From contig NZ_FNIL01000008.1 in assembly GCF_900103955.1 (NCBI RefSeq), positions 1 through 64,000 of the forward strand: DNA of 64,000 nt. The letters are read 5' to 3'. The DNA is from Alkalicoccus daliensis. Its GTDB lineage: Bacteria > Bacillota > Bacilli > Bacillales > Salisediminibacteriaceae. The notes below the pieces were generated by a model that was not told the DNA's origin, ran no database searches, and saw only the letters and a list, made by a program, of their open reading frames with translations. A program made the position numbers and the translations under genes. Position 1 is the stretch's first letter; every line of letters begins with the position of its first letter. Below, in pieces: positions 19,171 to 29,372 of the stretch.

Positions 19171-20034
19171 ATGTTGTTTGGAGCCATAGAGGCTGGAGGA
19201 ACGAAATGTATATGCGCAGTTGCAGATGAAGAAGGGGTTATTCAGGAGCAATTCAGCCTGCCTACTGCTTCTCCTGAAATAACGTTGGATCAGATTTTAG
19301 TCTTTTTTAAAAAACATCCCATAGAAGCAATTGGGATAGGCATGTTTGGTCCAGTAAATATTGATGCTTCCAGTCCAGATTATGGACAAGTGCTTGCCTC
19401 CCCAAAAAAAGATTGGCAGCAGGTGAATGTTTATCAGTATTTTAAAGATAGAATACAAGTTCCTATCTATATAAACACAGATGTAAATATGGCAGCAATT
19501 GGAGAGTATTATTATGGAGCGGCCCGGGATGCAGAGAGTTGTGTATATATGACTGTAGGTACAGGAATAGGCGCAGGCTTTATCTTAAATGGAAAATGTC
19601 TAAATGGTACCAGTTACCACCCCGAAATGGGGCATATGTTTATAAAACCCCACCCTAAAGATTTTTTTCGAGGAAGCTGTAGTTATCACGAGCAATGTTT
19701 GGAAGGACTTGCAGCTGGTCCTTCCCTGTTTCAGCGCTACGGAAAAAAAGGAGCAGAACTCGCTGAAAACAAAGCTGTCTGGAATTTAGAAGCCTATTAT
19801 TTAGCGCAAGCCGTAAGTAATTTTCTTCTATTATTTTCTCCGGAAAAAATTATTTTAGGTGGAGGAGTTATGAAGCAGACACAGTTATATGGACTGATCC
19901 ATTCGGAAGTTGAGAAAATGTTGAATGGGTACCTGCCCTTAGATAATATAAAGGAGTTAATTGTTCCACCTTTATTAGGTGATCAACAAGCAATCAAAGG
20001 GGCGGTATGGTCCGCTTCCAATAACGTTTGGTAA
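19171..20034 (+). CDS. ROK family sugar kinase (fructokinase/mannokinase type)
   Basis: ATP-dependent hexose kinase of 287 residues. The phosphate loop is EAGGTKCICAV at the N terminus, YMTVGTGIGAGFILNG lies in the middle, and the ROK zinc motif is seen as HPEMGH plus CSYHEQCLEGLAAGP. This is the GmuE/YdhR-type fructokinase branch, which also takes mannose. With the GH38 enzyme and importer upstream, mannose 6-phosphate is the likely product. A 164-bp gap separates it from the mannosidase; no terminator with a T-run is seen there (only a small TTGCGT-TT-ACGCAA hairpin, 19025-19038), so cotranscription is plausible. Confidence 0.88.
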   Translation: MLFGAIEAGGTKCICAVADEEGVIQEQFSLPTASPEITLDQILVFFKKHPIEAIGIGMFGPVNIDASSPDYGQVLASPKKDWQQVNVYQYFKDRIQVPIYINTDVNMAAIGEYYYGAARDAESCVYMTVGTGIGAGFILNGKCLNGTSYHPEMGHMFIKPHPKDFFRGSCSYHEQCLEGLAAGPSLFQRYGKKGAELAENKAVWNLEAYYLAQAVSNFLLLFSPEKIILGGGVMKQTQLYGLIHSEVEKMLNGYLPLDNIKELIVPPLLGDQQAIKGAVWSASNNVW

Positions 20035-20401
20035 AATAATCTATCTTTTTAGAGAGGCCGACTAAAGTGATGGGGATCACAACATATATCTTCTAATAGT
20101 AAATCTTCACCACTGCTATCTTAACTACTGTTGTAACGATGTATATAATTGTTCGCATTAGAGTAGGCAGAGCCATTTCAAAATCTCGCCTGATTGCAGT
20201 GGTGTAAGGACATAAAGAGTTATTATATTTATGGATTGAAAAAAATTCAAATGATAAAAAAGTATCTCTTTCTTGTAGGAAGGTACTTTTGTCTTATAGC
20301 ACCAATGTATTTATATATATTTTATAGGTATGACTTTAACAAAAGCCTGCAGAGAAAAATTCTTCTGACATGCTCTTCAACTTTTATAAAAATTTATAAA
20401 C
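20035..20401. other. Intergenic region, nothing identified
   Basis: AT-rich stretch between the ROK kinase and the convergent chemoreceptor. No ORF with a ribosome binding site, no clear terminator hairpin. TTTATAAA occurs twice in tandem at 20383-20400, just past the chemoreceptor stop. Confidence 0.4.
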
Positions 20402-21655
20402 TTAGGAAGCCGCAAGCTTCGCGGTGGACTCCTGCAGTTCCTGAAGGGTCTGGTCCATTTCCTCCATTTCGCGCAGCTGGACGTCAATGGCGTCACTTGC
20501 TTTTTCAATCATTGCAGAATTTTTATCAGCATTCTCTGCTTCCGTGTGCATGGCAGCTGCTATTTCGCTGCTTGCCTGGGTGATGGAGCTGGTCTGCTCA
20601 TTTACTTCCTGGATTTCACTGATTTTTTCTAAAATCTTCCGAAGGATGTAATCAAAGCGGTCATTCATACTTTTTATCTGTACAGCACTTTCTTTGATTT
20701 CTGCGGTATCTGCTTTTGTCTGGGCACTCGATTCTCCGACCTGCACTCGAATGGTGTTTACCGTGTCCGTAATCTTTTTCGTAGAGGCAACGGAACTTTC
20801 CGCAAGTTTCCGGACTTCTTCTGCGACGACGGCAAACCCCCGGCCGTGCTCCCCGGCGCGGGCAGCTTCAATCGAGGCATTTAAAGCGAGCAGGTTTGTC
20901 TGCTCGGAAATATCGTTAATCAGGGAGATGACGTCTTTAATCTTTTCCACTTCACGGGAGAAATGATCCATCATCTGCTGGGTATCTTCTGCTCTGTTCG
21001 TTAAAGAAGTAATAATGGTGGAAACCTGCTGCACGTCTTCTTTTCCTGCTTCAATTTCTGCTTCCAGTGCCTGAAAATCTTCGGCTGTAGACATTAAGTG
21101 CTTGGAAATCTGGTTCATTCGCGCTTCCATCGTTTCTGTAGTGCCGAGTGTTTCCTGGAAGGTGGCAAGCTGCAGCTGGGAGCTTTCTTCCACATGATCC
21201 GTCAGCTTGTTAATGTCTTCCGTCCGTTCGGTGAGGTGTGCAATTTTAGAAGAAATGAAAGCTGCACTTTGTTCTACAGCTTGCATCTGTTCTGTTAAAG
21301 CTGCTTCAGATTTTTCTGTATTGGTAAATAACCGCTGCAGGCGTGCTTCCATCTGCGATATTTCGTCGGAACGCTTTGGTTCCAGAGTGATGCCGCGTTC
21401 TCCTTCTTCAAAACGGTTGATTTTCTCAAGCATAGAGCGGAGCGGTTTAATCACGAAAATATTTAAGAGAAAGTAAAGCAAAATAGTGGTAACAATAATA
21501 TTCATTGATGCGTTCAGCCATACGCCGAGAATCCCGAGATTTATTCCAACGGCATCTATCATCTGCAGTAAAAAATTAGAGAGGGTAGTGTTGATTAACA
21601 ATACAATAACAACGGAGGTAATAAAACGGAATGTAAGTCCCTGCCAGAATTTCAT
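20402..21655 (-). CDS. Methyl-accepting chemotaxis protein without a large sensor domain
   Basis: Chemoreceptor-like signalling protein of 417 residues. Two membrane segments (about residues 10-32 and 45-68) enclose only a short outside loop, followed by a HAMP-like stretch ([18 protein letters not shown]) and a long helical methyl-accepting domain. The hairpin tip [21 protein letters not shown] with [17 protein letters not shown] is fully conserved for CheA/CheW contact. Without an extracellular ligand domain it may sense membrane or cytoplasmic signals or act through a partner. Codon use is core-like again, unlike the mannoside operon. Confidence 0.9.
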   Translation of the reverse strand: MKFWQGLTFRFITSVVIVLLINTTLSNFLLQMIDAVGINLGILGVWLNASMNIIVTTILLYFLLNIFVIKPLRSMLEKINRFEEGERGITLEPKRSDEISQMEARLQRLFTNTEKSEAALTEQMQAVEQSAAFISSKIAHLTERTEDINKLTDHVEESSQLQLATFQETLGTTETMEARMNQISKHLMSTAEDFQALEAEIEAGKEDVQQVSTIITSLTNRAEDTQQMMDHFSREVEKIKDVISLINDISEQTNLLALNASIEAARAGEHGRGFAVVAEEVRKLAESSVASTKKITDTVNTIRVQVGESSAQTKADTAEIKESAVQIKSMNDRFDYILRKILEKISEIQEVNEQTSSITQASSEIAAAMHTEAENADKNSAMIEKASDAIDVQLREMEEMDQTLQELQESTAKLAAS

Positions 21656-21804
21656 GATGAGTGTTCTCCTTTTTCTAAGTAATTGTGAATTTATTTTCTA
21701 TCTATATACTTAGGATAAAATACCCTGTCAGCGGAAAAGTAAACATAAAAAATGCACTTTTTAAGAAAAAAGATACCTGTCTAATAGACTAGTAAGGAAA
21801 ACAG

Positions 21805-21845
21805 AAAAAAGCACTTTTCCTGAATGAAGGAAAGTGCTTTTATCA
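21805..21845 (-). terminator. Rho-independent terminator of ydiL-ydiK
   Basis: AAAAGCACTTT and AAAGTGCTTTT pair, with further pairing of TCCT/AGGA in the loop; on the minus strand a T-run follows. Confidence 0.8.
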
Positions 21846-21854
21846 ATTGTTATG

Positions 21855-22058
21855 CTATTTGCGTTTCTGCTCCGCTGCTCTTCCGGCTGCGCCAAAAAAT
21901 TTAAAGGCGAGGAAGTAGTCAAAGGCGGCGAACGCAATTAAGATCACCGTCAGTGCTTCCCAGCCGCTGGACTGCCCGGCGGACTGAATCGCAAGCATTA
22001 AAAATAACGTCCCCAGAAAGAAAAACAAGTAACCGTTAAAACGTGGGGATCGACTCAT
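21855..22058 (-). CDS. ydiK: Small two-TM membrane protein YdiK (DUF4305-like)
   Basis: 67-residue membrane protein with two hydrophobic helices and a basic C-terminal tail. N-terminal SRSPRFNGYLFFFLGTLF resembles B. subtilis YdiK, which sits in the same place beside ydiL and groES. The start at 22058 is chosen because GGAGG lies 10 nt upstream and it overlaps the ydiL stop (ATGA). A TTG at 22067 would be too close to that site. Function unknown. Confidence 0.82.
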   Translation of the reverse strand: MSRSPRFNGYLFFFLGTLFLMLAIQSAGQSSGWEALTVILIAFAAFDYFLAFKFFGAAGRAAEQKRK

Positions 22059-22789
22059 AGAAACCAACCTCCCAGAATCATCTGTACAGACTGTTCCATT
22101 TCTTCCATCTGCTCAAGCAGATCCTGCAGCTGTTCTCCAAAAACTACCTGTACGAGCATCACAAACGAATTGATCCCGACGTGTGCAATGATCGGCACGA
22201 TAATCCGCTTCGTTTTCACATAGAGCCAGGCGAATACTACTCCCATGGCAAGGTAGACGAGCAGGTGGGTAAAGTCAAAGTGGATGACTGCGAACATTAA
22301 ACCACTGCTTAAGGCCGCGATCCAAAAGCCGAATCGTTTATAAAGTGCGCCGAAGATAACCATCCGGAACACAATTTCTTCTACCACAGGGCCGAATACT
22401 GCCACAACAAGGATCGTAAACGGAGCGGCGTTTGCCATTTCCACGATCATTTCCGTATTTTCAGATCCCGGTTCAATGCCGAAGACGAATGTTTCAATCA
22501 TTGCGGCTGCATACTGTGCCGCAAAAGCAAGGAAAATCCCGAGGAACGACCAGAGTACCGTCTTGGGGATATCTGCTTTATTTTCCTGTAAGGCTTCGTT
22601 TGGTTTTGCGCGGAACGCAATCCAGGTAATGATAATGAAGCCGATCGTAAAGCCGATAGAGATTGCCAGTCCCTGGAGCTCTTCCATCGAACCGTCAAAT
22701 CCCATTGCAAACATAATTGGAATGATCCCGATCGGTGAAAGCTGCATTAAAATAAAGAATACTAAAATCAGCCAGTAGTGTTTGTTCAA
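22055..22789 (-). CDS. ydiL: CPBP-family intramembrane metalloprotease YdiL
   Basis: Polytopic membrane protein of 244 residues of the CAAX protease and bacteriocin-processing (Abi/MroQ) family. The three motifs are visible: GPVVEEIVFR (EExxxR), FAVIHFDF (FxxxH), and HVGINSFV (HxxxN). Family members cleave peptides in the membrane, for instance in quorum peptide processing. The substrate here is unknown. It is transcribed divergently from groESL, as in B. subtilis, and overlaps ydiK by four bases. Confidence 0.9.
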   Translation of the reverse strand: MNKHYWLILVFFILMQLSPIGIIPIMFAMGFDGSMEELQGLAISIGFTIGFIIITWIAFRAKPNEALQENKADIPKTVLWSFLGIFLAFAAQYAAAMIETFVFGIEPGSENTEMIVEMANAAPFTILVVAVFGPVVEEIVFRMVIFGALYKRFGFWIAALSSGLMFAVIHFDFTHLLVYLAMGVVFAWLYVKTKRIIVPIIAHVGINSFVMLVQVVFGEQLQDLLEQMEEMEQSVQMILGGWFL

Positions 22790-23004
22790 GCGCTGTTCTC
22801 CCCTTTATCTATAATTCTATCTCTCTTATATCTGCATGAAGCATACAAAAAACATTGTATCATAAATATTTTACAGATACCTTCTCCAGGGACCTGCGTT
22901 TACTTTGGAGAGGGAAAGGGGATAGGAAGAAGGGTTTTGTATTAATAGGAAGAGAAAAAAATTTCAGCAAAAGGGTTGCAAATTTTTTTCGTCTTGATTA
23001 TTAT

Positions 23005-23041
23005 TATAATTGTGTTAGCACTCATAGAGGTCGAGTGCTAA
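23005..23041 (+). promoter_or_regulatory. groESL promoter (-10) with CIRCE operator
   Basis: A perfect CIRCE element, TTAGCACTC-N9-GAGTGCTAA, spans 23015-23041 and is the binding site of the heat-shock repressor HrcA. A TATAAT at 23005-23010 directly precedes it; the -35 is unclear (TTGCAA at 22976 is too far). Confidence 0.95.
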
Positions 23042-23101
23042 TAAAGATATTTTTAACAAAGCACGTACATACGTGCCAAATAATAAAGGAGGGTGTTTTC
23101 C

Positions 23102-23386
23102 TTGTTAAAACCATTAGGAGATCGTCTTGTCATTGAATTAGTAAAGCAGGAAGAGAAAACAGCAAGCGGGATCGTACTGCCGGATTCTGCGCAGGAAAAG
23201 CCGCAGGAAGGGAAAGTCATCGCAGTGGGCACTGGCCGCATTACAGAAAGCGGAGACAAAGTAGCACCACAGGTAAAAGAAGATGATAAAATCCTATTCT
23301 CCAAATATTCAGGTACAGAAGTGAAGTACGAAGGAAGAGATCTATTAATTCTTCGCGAAAGCGATGTACTTGCAGTTATCGAATAA
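23102..23386 (+). CDS. groES: Co-chaperonin GroES
   Basis: 94-residue lid of the GroEL folding chamber. Sequence [13 protein letters not shown], the mobile loop [16 protein letters not shown], and [21 protein letters not shown] match the Bacillus protein closely. Translation most likely starts at TTG 23102, eight bases after AAAGGAGGG; B. subtilis groES also starts with TTG. A GTG at 23093 is inside the ribosome binding site. Heat-shock regulated through CIRCE. Confidence 0.95.
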   Translation: MLKPLGDRLVIELVKQEEKTASGIVLPDSAQEKPQEGKVIAVGTGRITESGDKVAPQVKEDDKILFSKYSGTEVKYEGRDLLILRESDVLAVIE

Positions 23387-23428
23387 TTAAAAATGAACGC
23401 TTGAAATATCACTTATAATGGAGGTTGA

Positions 23429-25069
<1,641 letters not shown>

Positions 25070-25165
25070 TACAAGCCCATTACCCTTGAAATATAGGGAA
25101 ATGTGAGCTTTAAAATCTGCTTCACCGTTTGAAAAACCACCGATATTAATAATTGATTTTGAGAG

Positions 25166-25207
25166 AGGTCTTCATCAAGTTGCAAAACTTGGTGGAGACC
25201 TTTTTTT
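25166..25207 (+). terminator. Rho-independent terminator of groESL
   Basis: Stem AGGTCTTCATCAAGTT / AACTTGGTGGAGACCT (with G-U pairs), GCAAA loop, then seven T. A similar hairpin with the same loop position is present in the decayed groEL copy at 29322-29367. Confidence 0.9.
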
Positions 25208-25303
25208 ATCGAATTTTTAAGTGTTCAATTCTTTTAGACAAGTAAGGTCGATCATTAAAAAGAAGTATATATGCTATAATAGGACAAAAAAGGAAGGAAT
25301 ATT

Positions 25304-25648
25304 ATGGGAGTTCCTGCAGGTTTACGGGAGCATAGTTTAGACCAACTACAATCGATTCTGAATGAACAGCTCGCAAATGAACATGTGCGTGTTTATTTAT
25401 TTGGTTCCTGGGCCCGTAAGGAAGAAAAACAAAGCTCTGATATTGACATAGCGATCGAATCATACTCCTCACTCTCTCCGGCTAAATGGAATAAACTGAT
25501 CGAGCAAATTGAAGAATCAACCATACCTTACAAGGTAGATTTGGTAGATTTACGTGAGGCTAATGAAGTACTTTTTAAACAAGTGAAAGAGGAGGGGGGC
25601 TTATGGAAAGATTACAACAACGATAAAAAGCTGCTGAAAAAGCGCTGA
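25304..25648 (+). CDS. MNT-domain nucleotidyltransferase (MntA-type antitoxin)
   Basis: Small minimal nucleotidyltransferase of 114 residues. The active-site motif GSWARKEEKQSSDIDIAI follows the GSx10DxD pattern near residues 40-57. Such proteins pair with HEPN RNases and, as antitoxins, inactivate them by AMP transfer to the HEPN partner. The gene is followed by, and overlaps, a HEPN gene that is interrupted. The reading frame extends across the first codons of the HEPN gene, so the last ten residues may be a late addition. Start has GGAAGGA upstream. Confidence 0.88.
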   Translation: MGVPAGLREHSLDQLQSILNEQLANEHVRVYLFGSWARKEEKQSSDIDIAIESYSSLSPAKWNKLIEQIEESTIPYKVDLVDLREANEVLFKQVKEEGGLWKDYNNDKKLLKKR

Positions 25649-26001
25649 CTGTATTTAAAAAGCTAGCAAACCTAGAAAGCCCGAATGATGTAGAACGAGA
25701 TGCAGCGATTCAACGTTTTAAATCCTCTTTCGAAGCCAGCTGGAAAGCAGCGAAGCAATATCTATATGATGTAGAAGGAGTGGAGGCCGGCTCTCCGAAG
25801 AGCGTTGTTCGTAGTTGCAGAGAGGTTCATTTATTGGAAGACGACAAAGCGATTATGGCACTGGAAATGGTAAATGATCATAATTTGACCGTCCATACCT
25901 ACAATGAAGAATTAGCCTTTAAAATCCATAAAAATTTGCCGCGTTATAATAACCTGCTTACTCAATGGGTGGAACGGATGAAGGAAAAAGTGATGGAATA
26001 G
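25603..26001 (+). pseudogene. HEPN toxin gene, interrupted (HI0074 family)
   Basis: Reading from ATG 25603 (after GGAGGGGGGC) gives MERLQQR, a TAA stop at 25624-25626, then an otherwise open HEPN frame to 26001 (KAAEKALTVFKKL, SFEASWKAAKQYLYDVEG, PKSVVRSCREVHLL, HNLTVHTYNEELA). No good start codon follows the stop for 50 codons, so only a 73-residue C-terminal piece from GTG 25780 could be made. The family motif RNxxxH reads HNLTVH, with the Arg lost. Both changes point to an inactivated toxin next to an intact antitoxin. Confidence 0.82.
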
Positions 26002-26093
26002 TTATAATAAGTGCTAATCCCAGAACTTAGCAGCTCGACCTCAAAATTGTTCATATAAAAGTTCGACTTAATGATTTCTGGTTTGTATTGCTG

Positions 26094-26139
26094 CTGTCAA
26101 TCAATCTCGTACTTTACGAGACGAATTGACAGTTTTTTT
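26094..26139 (+). terminator. Hairpin terminator before the NERD gene
   Basis: CTGTCAATCAATCTCGTA pairs imperfectly with TACGAGACGAATTGACAG and is followed by seven T. A closely similar hairpin precedes the decayed NERD copy (38659-38704). Confidence 0.85.
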
Positions 26140-26263
26140 GTGTGATTTAATGTAATTATCTGTAATTAAAGGTATAGTATAGGTAGGTAAATAGAATTAG
26201 TGACGACTGGACTTAAGTAATAATCGGAAATAATTTAAACCTGCCTAAAAGGATGTGCTGCGC

Positions 26264-27358
26264 GTGACATTAAAGAACATATACGATGCCTTATTTGACA
26301 GAAGAGATATTAAAACAGCCAAATTCAGCAAAAAATTCACAGAAACTCCGGAGAATATCATGCAGTTACAGTCTTTACTGGAAGACACGTCAGGAACGAT
26401 TGATAAGAAGCGGGTGGAGAAAGACCTGGCTTTATTTAAGATCGGGATGATTGGCGAATCGCAGGTGAACTACGAGCTGAAAAATTCAATGCTGCCGATA
26501 GTTTGTCTGCACGATGTTCGCCTGCAAGTGGAAGATTACACAGCACAGTTTGATTTTATTGTCATCACACACAGTGTTCTCTACGTAATTGAAACAAAGA
26601 AGCTTTATGGGGATATTGACGTAAATGGATCGGGAGAATTTATCCGTAAAATTAAAAACAGGTACGGAAAGATCGTAAATAGAGAAGGAATGTACAGCCC
26701 AGTCACGCAAAGCGAAAGACACAGTAGAATCCTTCAGAAAATGTTATCGGATCAGGGACTGATCAAGAAAACTCCTGTAAAACCGATTGTAGTAATGGCG
26801 AACCCAAAATCAATTATCGATAAAAAGAAAGCCCCGAAAGCTGTGCAGGATATGATCATTAAATCTGATCAGCTGGTGAATTACTTATCGAAAGATATTA
26901 AACTACATAGAAAAGACCGGTACATGCTGGATAAGTTTGTAACTGATATAAGTGATTTCATTATCTCGAGAAACAAAACGGCAGACGTAAATATAGATAG
27001 ATATAAATTAGATGTGCCGGGACGTGAATCAGTAGTATCAGAAACAGCCCCATCCTATGAACAAAAAACTAATATAGATTCTGCTCCAGTAGTTGAGCCA
27101 ACGCCTGTGATAAATGACAGACATGTTAACATGTCAAAGAAAAACGCGCTGTACAAAGAGCTGAAAGAATACCGATTAAAGCAGGCAAAGGCGGAAGAAA
27201 TGAAACCTTATCTCATCTTCTACAATTCTACTTTAGACGAGATCATTGATAAAATGCCTGGAAGTGTGGCGGACCTTATGAACGTTAAAGGTTTTGGTAA
27301 AGTAAAAGGAGAGAAGTACGGGCCGGCGATTGTGGAAATCGTAAGAAGACATCGTTGA
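26264..27358 (+). CDS. NERD-domain protein with C-terminal HRDC domain
   Basis: 364-residue protein with an N-terminal NERD (nuclease-related) domain (about residues 60-180: GMIGESQVNYEL, VEDYTAQFDFIVITHSVLYVIETKKLYG) holding the E...D...ExK nuclease-like core, and a C-terminal HRDC domain (about 295-364: YKELKEYRLKQAKAE, MPGSVADLMNVKGFGKVKGEKYG). HRDC domains bind nucleic acids in RecQ helicases and RNase D, so a DNA-processing or defence role is likely but unproven. The GTG at 26264 is chosen, ten bases after AAAAGGA; GTG 26255 is too near. A decayed second copy lies at 38659-39030. Confidence 0.85.
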   Translation: MTLKNIYDALFDRRDIKTAKFSKKFTETPENIMQLQSLLEDTSGTIDKKRVEKDLALFKIGMIGESQVNYELKNSMLPIVCLHDVRLQVEDYTAQFDFIVITHSVLYVIETKKLYGDIDVNGSGEFIRKIKNRYGKIVNREGMYSPVTQSERHSRILQKMLSDQGLIKKTPVKPIVVMANPKSIIDKKKAPKAVQDMIIKSDQLVNYLSKDIKLHRKDRYMLDKFVTDISDFIISRNKTADVNIDRYKLDVPGRESVVSETAPSYEQKTNIDSAPVVEPTPVINDRHVNMSKKNALYKELKEYRLKQAKAEEMKPYLIFYNSTLDEIIDKMPGSVADLMNVKGFGKVKGEKYGPAIVEIVRRHR

Positions 27359-27482
27359 GAGAGTATATATGAATAATTATCAATATTGTTATATTTGCTA
27401 GAAGAGGAAAACACAATTTTCATTAAAGTTTCAAAACTAAGGAATGCCTAATCCTTTTATAAATCTAAAAAGGAGTGTTAAT

Positions 27483-28121
27483 ATGGCCAATATTTATAAT
27501 ACATCAAAGGTTGATCATCATAAGATTACTATAGATGAGGAAACTTTTATAAAAGATGTAGATGTTCGATATTCTTTAACTATACCTTTTTTAAACCGGA
27601 TAGAAGGTCATTCAGTAGGAATAGTATTAATGAATCCTTCTAGAGCAAACTTAGAGAAATCCGATGGTACTGTTAATAAGCTAATTGATTTTTTTTATGA
27701 CTTTCAGTTAGATGAAAGTTATGTTAAAGATATTACTATTTGTAACATATTGCCTGTTTATGCTAGTAATACCACATCTGTTTTAGCCAAGATCAGAGAT
27801 TTACATAAAGAAAGCATGCTAGAGAAAGTTCAAAAATTAAATGAAAATAAGCTTGCAATAACTATGAAGGAGAAGAGATTTGTAGTGTTAGCTTGGGGGA
27901 AACCAGAAGTTAAAACTATTTCCAACTTATTTTATTACAAAGAAGTACTCCGCATTACTGATTTACTATCTATAACACATAAAGATGATTTATATATTTT
28001 GGATATTAAGAATGCAAATAATAGATTTACTGAACACGGAGATCCACGTCACGCAGGACGTGCAGTTGCTTTAAAAGGCTTAAAAAAGGTATACATGTCA
28101 GAATTGTTCGGTTTAAGTTAA
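27483..28121 (+). CDS. DUF1643 family protein
   Basis: 212-residue soluble protein of the DUF1643 family: GIVLMNPSRAN near residue 52, ICNILPVYA, VVLAWGKP, and C-terminal HGDPRHAGRA. The family has no firm biochemical function; members are often in phage or defence-like neighbourhoods. The ATG at 27483 follows AAAAGGAGTG. AT-rich composition unlike the core genes suggests recent acquisition. Confidence 0.85.
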   Translation: MANIYNTSKVDHHKITIDEETFIKDVDVRYSLTIPFLNRIEGHSVGIVLMNPSRANLEKSDGTVNKLIDFFYDFQLDESYVKDITICNILPVYASNTTSVLAKIRDLHKESMLEKVQKLNENKLAITMKEKRFVVLAWGKPEVKTISNLFYYKEVLRITDLLSITHKDDLYILDIKNANNRFTEHGDPRHAGRAVALKGLKKVYMSELFGLS

Positions 28122-28227
28122 ATTAGTCACATCACCAAAAATTTAAACCGATTTATATTATCAGAGAATTTCTATTAATGATTATTTCTAAAAAATCGCT
28201 CAGTGAAACTACCGAGGAGGAAATCGA

Positions 28228-28530
28228 ATGTACGAGCATTTAGTGTTTTTCAAATTCAATGAAAATCTTACCGCCGAAAAAGAAGCAGAGTTATTAGAAA
28301 CTCTGCAGGGATTTAAAGAGAAAATTCCCGGCATTGCAGCACTGACTGCAGGTATCAACGTGACGGAAGAAATAGAAAACATCAAAGGTTATACGTTAGG
28401 TCTCCGGGTCACTTTTGAAGATAAAAGCTCGCTGGACAGCTATGCAAATCACCCCGAACATTTGAAGTTTGTAGCATCGCTGGAAGGTGTAATTGAAGAT
28501 GTAATTGTCGTAGATTATCCGCTGGCTTAA
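28228..28530 (+). CDS. Dabb (stress-responsive A/B barrel) domain protein
   Basis: 100-residue single-domain dimeric alpha/beta barrel protein: YEHLVFFKFNENL at the N terminus, LTAGINVTEE, YTLGLRVTFEDKSSLDSYANHPEHLKF, as in the Dabb family. Function in bacteria is mostly unknown; the fold is shared with small-ligand-binding and oxygenase-like proteins. Good ribosome binding site (GAGGAGG). Confidence 0.88.
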   Translation: MYEHLVFFKFNENLTAEKEAELLETLQGFKEKIPGIAALTAGINVTEEIENIKGYTLGLRVTFEDKSSLDSYANHPEHLKFVASLEGVIEDVIVVDYPLA

Positions 28531-28605
28531 TTTATTCTATATCAGTATTATCATTTATTCTTTGTGAATAAAATACCATTACATTAAATTATAGGGAGCA
28601 AAACT

Positions 28606-29040
28606 ATGATAAATGAAAAACGGGCGGGGCTAGGCTCCAGGCTGGTGGCATTATTTTTGGATTCTTTTATTGTAATGACGCTTATAGCCATCATCTCTTT
28701 ATTGATAGAGCCCGGGTATACAAATACTTGGAGGACTGAAGCGTACGGCCAGGCTGTCTATGCGTTGTATATCACAATTACGCCTTTACTCTGGAGCGGA
28801 TATATTATCGGGAAAAGGATCCTGAACATCCGGGTCGTCCGTCATCAAGACGGGAAAAACGTGACGCTTGGCAATATGTTTATGCGGGAAATTGTCGGGT
28901 ATTATCTAATCGGCATTTTCACTCTTGGGATCTCCGTCATCGTGAGTTTATTCATGGTCGCATTTCGTGAAGATAAGAGAGCAGTTCATGACTTTGTCGG
29001 CGGTACCAAGGTGATTCACTCGAAGGGTTCGTTTACATAG
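28606..29040 (+). CDS. RDD family membrane protein
   Basis: 144-residue protein with three hydrophobic segments; the RDD hallmark appears as GLGSRLVALFLDSFIV at the N terminus (Arg then Asp in TM1) and KRILNIRVVRHQDGKNVT between TM2 and TM3. Family role is unclear, probably transport or ion homeostasis. The decayed groEL fragment starts directly after its stop codon. Confidence 0.88.
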   Translation: MINEKRAGLGSRLVALFLDSFIVMTLIAIISLLIEPGYTNTWRTEAYGQAVYALYITITPLLWSGYIIGKRILNIRVVRHQDGKNVTLGNMFMREIVGYYLIGIFTLGISVIVSLFMVAFREDKRAVHDFVGGTKVIHSKGSFT

Positions 29041-29372
29041 CAGCAACCGGTGAATACGAGGATTTGGTCAAATAGAAATTTAAAGCTGCACGCTCCACGC
29101 TCTAAAACGCAAGCATCCGTTTCTGCAAAGTCCCTGACTACCGAAGCAGCAGATATTTCAGAAGAAAACGGCACCATGCCAGATATAATCGGCATAGGTA
29201 AAATGGGCAGAATGATGTGATAAAATGCCCATAACCCTTGATAAACAAGAAATTTGAACTTTTACATCTGCTTGCACGATTGAAAAAACGCTGGTATTAA
29301 AATTAAATGATAAGAATGAAGAGAGGTCTTTTATCAAGTTACTAAACTTGGGGGAGGCCTCTTTTTTTATTT
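29041..29372 (+). pseudogene. Decayed second copy of the groEL 3' end and terminator
   Basis: This stretch lines up with 24864-25210, the last 200 bases of groEL plus its downstream sequence. AGCAACCGGTGAATACGAGG matches AGCAACAGGCGAATACGTGG-type sequence; AAAACGCAAGCATCCGTTTC differs from groEL by one inserted base; ACTACCGAAGCAG and AGAAGAAAACGG are identical; the AATGATGT end, the CCCAT(A/T)ACCCTTGA sequence after the stop and the final GAGAGGTCTT...CAAGTT hairpin are all kept. Inserted bases, stops and a lost Gly/Met tail make it non-coding. It borders 3.8 kb of accessory genes, so it looks like an integration or duplication scar. Confidence 0.88.

Noticed and set aside
20194-20583. Plus-strand 129-codon frame before the chemoreceptor
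   Set aside because: Its second half is antisense to the chemoreceptor 3' end, it has no ribosome binding site, and the first half is low-complexity AT-rich sequence.
22432-22778. Plus-strand frames opposite ydiL
   Set aside because: Shadow frames of a conserved gene with no translation signals.
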